Source of the DNA: Pteria penguin | Lineage: Eukaryota; Mollusca; Bivalvia; Pterioida; Pteriidae | Reading direction: 5' to 3' | Length of the DNA stretch: 64,000 bases | NCBI GenBank assembly: GCA_035048485.1 | Contig: CM068583.1 | Location: forward strand, 65,654,306 to 65,718,305 | Shown here: one piece after another, positions 10,430 to 23,100 of the stretch | How the letters are laid out: the number at the start of each line of letters is the position of its first letter | How positions within the stretch are numbered: position 1 is the stretch's first letter | Notes under the pieces: generated by a model | Told to the model about the DNA's origin: nothing | Database searches by the model: none | What the model saw: only the letters and a program-made list of their open reading frames with translations | Translations under genes and position numbers: made by a program

Positions 10430-10679
10430 TATTGCTATAGTGACACTACCCCAGTACTGCGATAGTGACATCACACCAGAAGTGCCATAATGTCATTATA
10501 CTAGAACTGCAACAGTAACATGACACCAGAAGTGCCATGGTGACATGTTACCAGAAGTGCCAGTGACATGACACCAGAACTGCAAAAGTGACATCACACC
10601 AGTACTGCCGTAGTGACAACACACCAGAAGTGCCACAGTGACTTCATCCTAGAACTGCCATACTGACATTATATTATAG

Positions 10680-11280
10680 TATTGTGCAAATTTATAAAAT
10701 GGACGTACATGATGGGTATCAAAAAGTCAGAACCCTAAAGCTAAATGGAGTATAAAACAATGGCTGGACCCATTTATATCGAACGGAATGGAAGAAGGTT
10801 TGATGGTGAGGAAAAGACGCACAATTTGTGAAATTTCCACAAATATCGGTCTTTGTTTATTTACAATGTTCTCGTTATCAAGCCATCAACCATGGTTAAC
10901 CTTGATACTTAGTATCAGTGTAAGATATTTGATATTACACTCTCTTTAGAGATATTGTCACGAAATCAGCTATTTTGATTTGATTATGCACGTTACGTGA
11001 TCACTTTTTTTCGATTCTAGAACTGAGTCATTCAGAATGCCTTGGCGTGTTAAATCATAATCTAAGCAATGATCTTTCATATCCTCACGTCTGATTAAAA
11101 GTTTTCCCCAAATGATTTTTTGGATAAAATATCCTAGATTTAAGGTGATGTAAACTCGTGACATGGTTTCTTAGTGGGGTTGTCCGGAATAATAAATATC
11201 ATATGCGACATACGGACGTATAACCCCGCCAGACGACCATATAACTTACAATAACTTTCTATTGTGAAATCTTGTGCATG
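10680..11280. other. Non-coding stretch between satellites
   Basis: No gene recognised. Confidence 0.4.
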
Positions 11281-11283
11281 CTA

Positions 11284-11518
11284 GAGTGAGTTTTACTAAA
11301 GGTCGTAAGCCCAATCGTGGACGTAAACTTTCCGTCTAAATGTACGTGTACGTCACTTGGATTTTTCTTGAAGTCTATGTTCATATATAATTACATTGGT
11401 AAACGTTGAAAGAGGTATACGTTATGTCTGTAACTCTTTAGGAAGGAGACAAATATTTCTTAGCAAAGTTTACGTCTACATCTACGTTTGGGCTTACGGC
11501 CTTTAGTAAAATTCACCC
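11284..11518. mobile_element. ~235-bp MITE-like palindrome
   Basis: The left end GAGTGAGTTTTACTAAAGGT + CGTAAGCCCAA is mirrored on the right (TTGGGCTTACG + GCCTTTAGTAAAATTCACCC). The complementarity continues inward through GGACGTAAACTTT / AAAGTTTACGTC. No open reading frame. No clear target duplication was found. Confidence 0.6.
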
Positions 11519-11651
11519 ATGATTTGGAAGTTCTGCAGAAGCTAGCTCTTTATATGCAACATTACCTATGATTTATACCTTAAATTAAAATGATCTGGCA
11601 TTTTCATGGGTTCTTACAAGAAGTAACAGTTACGTCAAGTTTGAACTTATA

Positions 11652-12424
11652 TGTCATGGGTGTTTATGTCATGGGCTTTTATGTCATGGGTGTTTATGTC
11701 ATGGGTGTTTATGTCATGGGCTTTTATGTCACGAGTGTTTATGTCATGGGATTTTATTTCATTGGTGTTTATGTCATCGGTGTTTATGTCATGGGTGTTT
11801 ATGTCATGGATGTTTATGTCATGGGCTTTTATGTCATTGGTGTTTATGTCATAGGTGTTTATGTCATGGGCTTTTATGTCATGGGTGTTTATGTCATGGG
11901 CTTTTATATGTCATGGGTGTTAATGTCATGGGCTTTTATGTCATTGGTGTTTATGTCATGGGTATTTGTGTCATGGGCTTTTATGTCATTGGTGTTTATG
12001 TCATGGGTGTTTATGTCATGGGCTTTTGTGTCATGGGTGTTTATGTCATGGGCTTTTATGTCATGGGAGTTTATGTCATGGGCTTTTATGTCATTGGTGT
12101 TTATGTCATGGGTATTTATGTCATGGGCTTTTATGTCATGGTTGTTTATGTCATGGGCTTTTATATGTCATTGGCTTTTATGTAATGGGCTTTTATGTCA
12201 TGGGTGTTTATGTCATGGGTGTTTATGTCATGGGCTTTTATGTCATGTGTGTTTATGTCATGGGCTTTTATGTTATGGGTGTTTATGTCATGGGATTTTA
12301 TTTCATTGGTGTTTATGTCATGGGTGTTTATGTCATGGGAGTTTATGTCATGGGTGTTAATGTTATGAGTGTTTATGTCATGGGCTTTTATGTCATGGGC
12401 GTTTATGTCATGGGCGTTTACATG
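11652..12424. repeat. 15-bp minisatellite (TTTATGTCATGGGTG), about 50 units
   Basis: Units of 15 bp alternate GTCATGGGTGTTTAT and GTCATGGGCTTTTAT, giving a 30-bp higher-order pattern. Since 15 is a multiple of three, the forward frames stay open (VYVMGFYVMG, HGLLCHGCLC, FMSWVFMSWA). These are translation by-products of the repeat. Confidence 0.95.
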
Positions 12425-12779
12425 AGCGTGATTAGGATTTTAGAGCAACACATTCCTTACGAATGAAATAGGATAGCGTTAGTACCTCGTGATCGAAGTC
12501 GAGTTAAGATGTCGCTTGAGAACCTTGGGGAAAAGCATAACGCTTTTGCTGTTAGTTTCCTCTGATTCCAAGCGATTGTTATACGTTACTTTGAATTATT
12601 TAGCTTTATTTTATAGCTGTCACGTCTTCATGATTGTTTCGCCTTATTAACTATACTAATTGAAATCGTATTTTATGCACTGTTCAGTCAATAATTCCCC
12701 CGGATATATTATTACATTTAGTGTGCAGTACGTACAAAACATATTCAAATTCATATTATATATATAAAGTCTAGATACA

Positions 12780-13073
12780 TAAGTAATTCTTGTAATGAAT
12801 ACACATAGATGTAATGGAGGCATGTACATACACACATAAATATAACGGAGGCATGTACATATACATAAAATATATAAGGGAGGCTGCATGTACATATACA
12901 TATAGATATAACGGAGGAATGTACATACACATATAGATATAACGGAGGAATATCCATATACATGTACATACAGATATACATATAACGGAGACATCTCCGT
13001 ATACATGCAAATGTACATATAATGGGGGCATTTACATAAACATAGTGCATAAAAAGGAGGCATATATATATAC

Positions 13074-13119
<46 letters not shown>

Positions 13120-13640
13120 CGGAAGCATATAATATACGTATACATAAAACGGAGACATATACATACATATATACTTAAAACGGAGGCATATACATACACA
13201 TATACATAAAATATATATATAACGGAAGCATATAATACACATACACATAAGACGGAGACATATACATACATATATACATAAGACGGAGGCATATACTTAC
13301 ACATGTAAATAGAACGAAGGCATACACATGTACATATAACGGAGACATACATACACACGTATATAGAACGGAGGTATATACACACATGTACATATATCTG
13401 AGGCATATGTATACCCATGTACATAGAACGGAGGCATACACATACACGTACACATACACATGTACATAAAACGGAAGCATACACGTACACATAACGGAGG
13501 CATATACATACACATGTATGTAGAACGTACACATACACAAGTACATATAACGGAGGTATATACACACATGTACATATAATGGCGGCATTCACATACACAT
13601 GTAGGCTACATATAATGGAGGCATATGCATACTCAAGTAT
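12780..13640. repeat. ~31-bp AC/AT-rich minisatellite with an inner (GT)n run
   Basis: Repeated words ACGGAGGCATATACATACAC and ATGTACATATA in units of about 31 bp, with variable length. A (GT)n microsatellite lies at 13076-13118. Several long minus-strand frames (cysteine/tyrosine-rich) are repeat by-products. Confidence 0.9.
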
Positions 13641-13644
13641 GAGT

Positions 13645-14480
13645 TAGTATGTTTCGCGTTGCCTTTTCGATGGAAATACTAACATTGCGAATTTATATGC
13701 GCCTTTCCCCTTCGCACTGGATACTGGAATTTTCATTCTACGGCTATAAATCACATTATTTTACTCATACAAAATATCTTAAAAAGAGATATAAAAAGCT
13801 CATCTACTTATGAAATGTAGCGTTATGAATTGCTTTAAACAGATTCCACTAAATAGTGATAATAATATGAATTAAGCAGTGTCCCTCACTGATGCATAGA
13901 CATATATCTGGCCTGTTAAAACTCTTGACCATTAGACATTTATTTCTTTTGAGGATAACAAGGTCTGTTATAGAATCTGAGTGTAGAATGACCTACATGT
14001 ATGAGTTAGTATTGGTGAGAACGTCACAGACTCCGATTCACCGCTAAGAGCTAATTGTCTCACCTGATAACTCCGTACCTGATAACACCATTCCCACTGA
14101 TCAATTTTACACGTAGGCATTAATATATTTTTGTGATTAGAGATATCATTTCTTTTGTCCAATATGATTGCGTTATAAATGTTTGATGGAGCGCTCTCTA
14201 TTCCATAAACCGTCATAAAATATGCAGAAAATAGTTGTGAAGCAGAATAACTTTCGCACATTATATGGGAAAATAGGATCTCACCAGCGTGGAATTCATT
14301 TGTATCAGTTCCAAAATTTGTTGATGTGTGTGATTGAGAGTACGTGTAGGTGTGTGTTTGTGTGTGTATGTGTGTTTATTAACGGGAAAGAAAGGATGAT
14401 TGGATATGGATATTTTCTATATAATAGATATAAGGAAAATGATAGAATTCAAAAACTCAAATCGAAAGCCATGTAATCCA
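13645..14480. other. Non-coding stretch
   Basis: No gene or repeat family recognised beyond a short GT-rich patch at 14325-14375. Confidence 0.4.
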
Positions 14481-14499
14481 AAATTACAATTTCGTAAAT

Positions 14500-14630
14500 A
14501 TCTATTAATTACGAGAAACGATCTTGTAATTACGAGAAAACTTATCTCGTAATTATTAGAAACTTATTACGAGATAGTTTCTTGTCATTACGAAATAGTT
14601 TCTCGTAATTACGAGATAAAAATATTTTTA
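14500..14630. repeat. Palindromic TCTCGTAATTACGAGA-type fold-back repeat
   Basis: Repeated and inverted TTACGAGA / TCTCGTAA words form several overlapping hairpins. The motif is like the interior of the fold-back element at 61789-62349, so this may be a remnant of a related element. Confidence 0.65.
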
Positions 14631-14673
14631 GGTGACACAATCCAGCTTCTGTATTATACTAAGTAAAGAAAGA

Positions 14674-14865
14674 ACCTCCCCCCTCCCCAATAACCCTCAA
14701 ACAACCCCCCCCCCCCAAACAAACAAACAAAAACAACAAAAAACCCCCCCCCCCAAAAAAAACCCCAAACACCCCCCCCCCCCCCCCCCCCCAAAACCAT
14801 CTGATCTAGCTGTATGACTAAAGTTGACGGATTTACTCTCTCTCTCTCTCTCTCTCTCTGTATAT
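14674..14865. repeat. Low-complexity C/A-rich block and (TC)n microsatellite
   Basis: Long poly-C and poly-A runs to about 14792, then (TC)n at 14835-14859 and a short (TA)n. Confidence 0.9.
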
Positions 14866-14869
14866 ATAT

Positions 14870-15635
14870 ATATAATTTTAATATGTGACTAATTTAGTTA
14901 AATTCAAGGTTTGTATATGTAGGTGTTGCATTGAGTACATCGGGAAAGATATACACAAATCACGTGACATCTTGTGAATGAATCGCATGCTCTATTATCC
15001 CACGACAGCTATCCCAGACCGAATCTACAAGTGGATTCATATTATTTGAAATTCTGACCTTCAAGCATAATGCCTGAATGATATTTAGTTAACTATCAGA
15101 AAAGACGCACATGAATCGGTCCTAAAATAGACCTTGGCGACCAGACGACAGCTGGCAAGCGGCGGAATACACGATACGTCTAACGATACGCCCCATAGTA
15201 CACGATTCAGTGCCCAACAATCGACAACTCCCAATACTGTCATCATAAAAACACTGGCACTTAAATATTAATATCTAAAAGATTAAAAATTGCATTGAAA
15301 AGGAAAATACTTCGTAACAAAGACCTAAATGATAATTTTCTTGTGATATGTACTGCACTGAATTACATACGGTTTGTTATCAAATGTTAAATTTAGTAGA
15401 TTTTGTTATTGTTAATTATACATATACATAACGTACAGAGTCGTGAATTATATAGCTTATTATGTATCTTAACATCTTATATTTGTTAGAATTATTTTCT
15501 GAAATGTCAAGATTATAAAATAAAGTAATGTGTATAAGTCTGTGTGTAAGAGGGTGCGGGGGTGAGTTGTTTTATTAAGATACATTTTTAAATTCGATGC
15601 ACTGTTAATAGCCATCACAAACAGATATATGGACT
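14870..15635. other. Non-coding stretch
   Basis: Nothing recognised. Confidence 0.35.
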
Positions 15636-15639
15636 TATG

Positions 15640-16640
15640 TTCCGTCAAACTCTTCTGAGTTATCATATACCACCCTGTGGACATATGCCCCGTCAAATTC
15701 TTCCGAATGACGATTTACCATCTCGTGGCATATGCTCCGTCATTATTCTTCTTCAGAGATACGATTTACCACTCTTTGTACTTTGCCCAATCATAATTCT
15801 TCAGGATTATGATTTACCACTCTGTGGACATATGTTCCGTCATAATTCTTCAGAAATATGATTTATCACTCTTTGTACTTTGCATAGTCAAAATTCTTCA
15901 AGGATATGATTTACCACAGCATGGGTATATGCTCAGTCATATCTTTTTCAGATTGACCTCTCTTTGAACTTATGTTCCCTCATAAGTCTTCAGGAATATA
16001 ATTTACCGCCTTGTGAACTTAAGCTCCGTCATATTCTTCAGAGATATGATTTACCACCCAGTGGAAATATGCTCCGTCATAATTCTTCAGCGATATGATT
16101 AACAACCCAGTGGACATATGCTCCGACATAATTTTTCAGAGATATGATTTACCACTCTGTGGTCATATGTTACATCATAATTCTGCAGGGATATGATTTA
16201 CCACCCAGTGGACATATGCTCAGTCATAATTCTTCAGCTATATGATTAACCACTCCGTGGACATATGCTCAGACATAATTCTTCAGGGATATGATTTACC
16301 ACTCCGTGGACATATACTCTGTCATAATTTTTCAGCGATATGATTAACCACCCAGTGGACATTTGCTTCGTCATAATTCTTCAGGGATATGATTTACCAC
16401 TCCGTGGACATGTGCTCTGTCATAATTTTTCAGCGATATGATGAACCACCCAGTGGACATATGCTCCGTCATAATTCTTCAGGGATATGGTTTACCACGA
16501 GGTGGAGATATACTCCGTCACAATTCTTTAAGGATATTATTACCACCTTGTGCACATATGCAAATTTTGCGCCGCTTTAATTCTTCAGGGATATGATTTA
16601 CCTTTCTGTGGGCCTCTGGTCCGTCATATTTCGGAATATA
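15640..16640. repeat. 50-bp minisatellite, about 20 units
   Basis: The unit reads GATATGATTTACCACTCCGT then GGACATATGCTCCGTCATAATTCTTCAGG, in variants that differ at several positions. Edges are more diverged than the centre. Confidence 0.9.
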
Positions 16641-16903
16641 ATGTACTATCCAGTGATTAACTGTCTTATATAATGAAATCACAACTCATTGGAAGTTTTA
16701 CAAGTATCAAATTGGATACTATTGTTAAATGAAATCATCTGCACCAGGCTTGTATATATGAACATGTTTTAATGATTCACACTATAAGTAATGCATTTCT
16801 TACTTTTCTGAGGACTTTAAGAATTACACATGCGTACAATATCAAGCGTTTGTCGTTTAAAAGTAACATTGTATGAAAGAATATATATGATATACACCAG
16901 TGG

Positions 16904-16913
16904 TTTATTTATT
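16904..16913 (-). promoter_or_regulatory. Polyadenylation signals of SLC16 gene A
   Basis: Two overlapping AATAAA hexamers on the minus strand, about 65 bases after the stop codon. Confidence 0.55.
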
Positions 16914-16971
16914 TATCTATTTCCGATCTCATAATTTTTGTTGAACACAGAGTTGTCTGAGAGTTTGTTGT

Positions 16972-17108
16972 TCAGTACGAGTTACCCCTCTTTCGATCAT
17001 ATCTTCTAGCCAACGGTTCCAGTAGTATAAGCATAACAGCGGCAAAGGAACAACAGCCGAGGAAGTGGAAACTTCCGTTATAAGACCCCGTGGAGTCTCG
17101 AATGTATC
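16972..17108 (-). CDS. SLC16 gene A, coding exon 5 (last)
   Basis: Acceptor GTGTTTTTCAG|GATACATT. Encodes the last TM with the family motif YIRDSTGSYNGSF and a basic tail ending KRGNSY. AATAAA sequences lie 63-68 bases downstream (16904-16913, minus strand). Confidence 0.85.
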
Positions 17109-20100
17109 CTGAAAAACACAGGTAACAATGATCGATTAAAGACAGGGTAATTCATATCACTGGCATTTAATATTCTGTCCTACATGATTCATTGCCATAG
17201 GATAAAAACATAATACAAGACACACAAAAGTTATCCGTTTTGCCATTGCTGTCTCGTCTTTATACTTAAACATGTATTAACTGTTTTCAATTAATAAAAT
17301 TACAATAACGAAAACTATTATGTCTCTTTATTTCTTTTACATCTACTATATTACATATGAAATTCGTCGCCATTAATCACAAAAGTTCTTTTGATATTCA
17401 AGAACAATTCTGATGATTATATATACATTATCAAAAATAAACGCTTACCAAGAAGTGGAGAAACTCCGCTAAGAACGAACATATGAATTAAAACAGTGAT
17501 AGCAAATCCGGTAGGAAACCGTTCCATTCCCAATATTCTGCTGACCATAGCGGCGCACAAGGAATACTGCATGCCACTGAACAGTCCAAACAAAAACACA
17601 AACAGGTAGAAATGCCAAAATACATTAAGGAATCTTGCGCAATTTGCTGTGATACAAATAATACTCTGTGAAACAAGAAGAATATGAGGTGATCTTAAAG
17701 TGGGTAAATCTGCCAAATAGCCGCATGATATGCGTCCAATGAAATCCGAACTTGCTAAAATACCAAGCATTATAACTATCTCCTCGTTAGACAGTCCCGT
17801 TTCCTTGGCAAAAGAAGGAATAAAAATATACCCAAGACTTCCAGGAACGCAAGCAAACGAGTAATACGCCACAAACAGCGTGAATTCCATTTGTTTTAAA
17901 ACTGAAAGATCGCAAAGTTTTGTCCCGTTTGAAACGGATATGTGATCATTTCCTGTTTCATCGTCTTTGGGTAAATTTACCCACGTAACATCCGCCAGCG
18001 ACGATGACAGTATAATTGAATGGTTACTGAGATGGTGAGGGAAATCGTTTTTGGACATTTGAAATTCGTGTCTGTAATCAATAGATTCGGACATTGTTTT
18101 TGATCTCAGTTTTCTTTCCGTACGTTTTCCACCGATTAAGTTTGGTTCTGATGTCGTCAATCCTCCATTTTGTTCAACAGTTTTTGATATTCCATTTTGT
18201 TGTTCATGGAGTAAGTTTATTTCTACATTATCGACGTTTTCCTTGCCATTTTCATATGCCGACGTAGAATTTTGGATCATTTCAGGAAAGGTTATTTCAT
18301 TCTTTACATAATAACTTTCTGGACGTAAAAGTGAGATGAAAACAATAGTGTGAGCATACACTCCTGCTGTCAAAAGCAGAGCGCCTCGCAAACCATATTC
18401 ATCCAGAAAATATTGGATCAATGGCGGCAAAGCTAAACTTCCGACACAAGAACCAGATACCATGACTCCATTCGCAAGTCCTCGGCGCTTATCGAAATAC
18501 TTCCCAAGAATAACAAATACTGGACCGAACCCAAGTGCTCCACCTCCACCTGGAAGTAAAAAGGTAACGTATCAAAGACATCAACTGATTATACAGACCA
18601 ATTAGGGTCCCAGAGTTGGCATTCAAATATGAAGTATGACATACTCAACGAGTACACGTGGTCGCAGTGTATTAACTATTTAAAAGACAGGTTTACGCTG
18701 ACTATATCAGTTCAATTACACCAGAAGTTCATTGTACTTACAATGATAAGATGATACATAAAACCAAGTCAATAGTCCATCAATCATGAAAGCAAAGGAT
18801 ATACAAAATAAGAAAAACAGAAAAACATTGAAAACAAACAAAAGAACATATATTAAGGAGCATATATGACCCCCCCCCCCCCCAACAAAAAAAAAAAAGA
18901 GAAAAAAAGAAAAAACAAAACAAAACAAAACAAAAGAAAAAGAAAAAGGAAAGAGAAAAGGTGCATCTTGTCTTGCAAGTAGCACCCATCTAATTTATAA
19001 TGTCATTTGATTTTTCGACTCTTTACATAAATATCCCTCACCAAAAATTAAAAAGGTAAACTCTCTAAGAAATAACCAAAATGCTTTCACAAGTAAGATG
19101 GCAACTGCAAATTACAGTCTATTGTTGTAAACCATGATAATTTTTTTCAAGGAGAAATCTGATTCTAAAAATAATACCGAAAATCGAATTCAGATGGTTG
19201 GACTTTCCGATCGATAACACCTTTGTGGTGTGTGGAGGAAAGGTTTTCCAACGAATTGTCGGCATTCAACTGAGCATCAACTGCACCCCACTTCTCGCTG
19301 TCATATTGCTTTACTCATGCAAAGCTGAATTCATACAGTCTCTTGCCCTCTAATGGAAAATTAGTCAATTGGCCCTTCGTAGTCACAATGTCCGGGATTT
19401 TTTTGAAGGACGGTGTTATCGCATAGACATTCCCCTGCATAAATCCCCCCTCCCCCGGAAAAACGCGCCCTTGGGAGGGGGAGACATCTCAGCATAATTT
19501 TTCACCCTTAGACGAATGTAAGTATAGTTTTCCCCTCTGGAAGAAAAACCGTCTTGGGATAAAATTTTGGCCCTTATTTTCTGAGTTTCCGGAAAGTTCC
19601 CTTCTCCGTGTTTGGTGTTCAATTTTCTCACAATTCAGTATTTCTTGATTAAAAAGAAGCGAAATTTTACTGTGCTAACTAGAGTACCGCAAACGGTACA
19701 TAATATGCCCGTCCTTTGTGTAAGTTATGTACTTGTACTATCAATGCTACGTGGTATTACAACATGTATTTTAAAGCAGTGGAAAGATATGAGTCGGACA
19801 AGCTTTTACCCACTATATGCATCATGACCTTGACCTTGCAAATATGACTTTGGTTCAAGGTCATGACACACTCTTGGGTTGTTGACATCTCTGTGAGATA
19901 TTACTCAAATCCATAAAGGCAGTGAAAAGTAATGACACGGACAATTTTTAACCAATCAAATGCACTGTGATCTTGACCTTACGGATATGTCCTTGGTTTA
20001 AGATCATGACACACTGCCTTTCCATGATGAACATTTCTATCAAGCATTAAGTTAATCGGATCAGGAGATAAAAAATTATGGCCCAGACAAAGCGTTACGA

Positions 20101-23100
20101 ACAGACGGACAAACCTCTCTCTAACATAATACGTTCCGTCGAACAACTGCTGTATATTGATTGATTGATTTTTGTTTAACGTCACAGCACGAATATTTCA
20201 CGTATATGGTGACAGCATCTGCCTGATGCGGGGCATATAAATTTTGACCTTTGCAACGGACCCATCCGAAGCAGTGAGGGGTCTTTAACGTGCCATGCAT
20301 ACCACGACACGGGGCCTCGGTATTTACTGTCTCATCCGAAAGACAGAACACCGGCATGACCAGAGCGGGACTCGAACCCCGGCCTCCCGATCAGGAGTCC
20401 AGCGCGATACCACTGGGCCACCCCGGCTTAACTGTTGTATAAAAACTGAACAAAAATGAATGTTATTTTTCTTAAGGATTTGAGTATTCAATATTTCATG
20501 GAATTGATATGTAATCAAGTAGTGGTGCCTGGTTACTGAGTATATTTATACCTGTATTGGTTCCATGAATACCTTCATGGAGTCGACTTTGGACAGCCAT
20601 CTATAAAGTAAATTTATGTAGGCATCAGTCTCACTAGTGCACAATAACCTCTCTTTTCCTAATGATTAATGAACTGATTTAATATAAAAGACGATAGAAA
20701 CTATTGTCTCGCTGTTATGGCGACACATAGAAGACCATAAATGGATAAAGAGCCTCAGAAAGAAATATTATAATATGCAATTTATGTACAGGGAAAGGGA
20801 GCCTCTATAGACCGTTAACATTTATCGAGGAAACTAAATGCTTCAGAAATCCCACATGCTTAAATTTCAAAGGCGTCTAAGACTAACTTCTCTAGAAAAA
20901 CGTACGTAATATATCAACGCCAAACCCCTTGCCGGTATTATATAGTGGTTTTTCCCCCTAGTCATTTTCCCCCATGGAAAAATGGCTATATAGTAGTTTT
21001 TCCCTCCGGAAAATGGCTCTTTGGTAGTTTTTTCCCCGGGGGAAATTTGGCTATATAGCCATTCCCCCCCCCCCTCTTATAGCCATTTTTCTCCCGGGGA
21101 AAACTACTTATTTATAGTGGATCCCCCCCCCCCCCCCCCATGTGAAATTCCGGATTTTCTTTTCACACATACATATAAGTAAATCCAGCTTGTTACCTTG
21201 TTAACAATAAACAGATTTCTATTTAAAATAGAGATATCTCAACTTTTGATACTGAGACAGATTCAATTAATTAAGAGATATCTCATTTTCTTAAGTAGAA
21301 ATGTCTTAAATTTTAATCTCTTTTCCAAATAGAAATGCATATATTTAGAACAGAGAAAATTGAAAAAGCAAAAACAAGTTCGTTTTTATGCCCCCGGAAT
21401 GAAATTCGGGGACATCTAGACTTGTCTGTGACTCTTACCCTGTGGCAAAAGCCTTGTCTATATCTTTTGTACCAAGAGGTACAAGGCTTTGAAACTCCAC
21501 ATATAGTTTTCTTGTGATGAGATCTTTTATTTGGGACCATGACTTTTGACCTAATGACCTTGACCTTAAAGTGTGACCTACTTTTCAAAAACTTTAACCT
21601 TGACTATATCTTCTACACAAAAGGGTGTAGAGCTTTGAAACTTAGCATAGTGATATTTTCAGATAAAACTTTCATACTGTGTGTAAAGGACAAGGAAATC
21701 ACATTCTTGTGTTCATGATTTACAACATCTGCGACTAGGCTAGCTTTGTCGTAAATTGCAAATCGTGGACACCTAGGTGGAATTCCCTTATGTTATTTTC
21801 ATTGTGATATATATAATGCATCAGTCTTAATTTATTTAGGAATTGAATGTTCAATAAATTAATGCACGTTCAGTTCTCATATTTATCATTGGAACATTTT
21901 GATTGATAAATTCCTATTTTACGTATGATGTATTACGAAAAGTTGCCTGAGATCGAATCTTGAGTCACAGCCTGGCGTCATGATTGACATCTATACGCAA
22001 GTAAACGACAATTTTTACAATGAATTAATAGAAGAAAATAGTATACTATGGTAAATATATAAAAAAACTATGGTAAATATATAAAAAGAAAGACTTGACT
22101 TGTAAATAAATAAATAAAACAAAAAATAAAAACACACACACACACACGCACCCACACAACCCCCCCCCCCACATACACACACCACTTAACAGTATATAGA
22201 AACCCATTAACCACAGCACCATCGGTTTATCCACAGGCTATTACTATAGTACATATGTATTTCAAATGTTATCTGACCGATACAGGACGAGCGTGTATAA
22301 TTTCGTTACGTAAGGAGGAAAAACTACTATGTGGGAAAGACTACTATATAGTAGTTTTTCCTCCATGGGAGAAAAACTACTATATAGCCATTTTTCCGGG
22401 GTGGGGGGGGCTACTATGGGGGAAAACTACTATATAACTATATACCGCGAAGTATATTTTTCTAAATTTCACTAGAGCCGCCTAGCGAGCAACAAAGGTA
22501 ACTCACGGAGATATAAAGTCGCTATAATAACGACTGTTACCAATACAGATAATACGAAATAAAATTTCTATACATTGGCAAACATAACTAGTTATAGAGG
22601 AGAAAAATCTGTAATCATTCGTTTCTTTAAACACACTCCAGCATAAGATATGACAAAGGGAGTAACGTGTGTCGATGTGGTACAAACAGATAATAATTAA
22701 TAAATAAAAATGAAATAAAGAAATAAAACAATAAACCGAAAAACCTCCTTAAAGAGATCGCCTATTATTTATATTTACAAAAAGCCTTTTAGATGATTCA
22801 CAGATCAACAGATTGAATTCTAGTAGCAAACATATAAAGGGAATATCAGCGAAAGAAATGACAAGGGGTAAAAGCGTGTTGTCATTTTAGGGGGAAATTA
22901 TATACTGGGGCAGATTTTCCTAGAGGGAAAACACGGGCCCTGGTCCGTTTTTCTGGGGGAAGGGGGAGGGGAATCTATGTGTGTGGGCGGGCGGGGGGGG
23001 GGGGTCTATGCCACAACAACTGAATCACAAAGCAATCGTTAAAAAAGTTGAGCTTGCGAGTTAGAATTCAATTGGTTCCAAGTGAATATAAAGAGCCAAT

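Larger units (their letters stand above)
9205..10675. repeat. 25-bp minisatellite (GACATCACACCAGAAGTGCCATAGT), interrupted by two MITEs
   Basis: About 40 units with the consensus GACATCACACCAGAAGTGCC + ATAGT. The array is most regular at 9470-9918 and more diverged at both edges. It is split by MITEs at 9922-10140 and 10248-10429. Confidence 0.95.

Noticed and set aside
11590..12466. Long forward frames with VYVMGFYVMG, FMSWVFMSWA and CLCHGLLCHG repeats
   Set aside because: By-products of a 15-bp satellite in which no frame contains a stop.
12656..13598. Several overlapping minus-strand Cys/Tyr-rich frames up to 188 codons
   Set aside because: By-products of the ~31-bp minisatellite and GT run; no protein family signal.
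15640..16640. Hammerhead-containing satellite (minus-strand CCTGAAGAATT in each unit)
   Set aside because: The GAAA box is missing (GTAAA instead), and no helix II was found.
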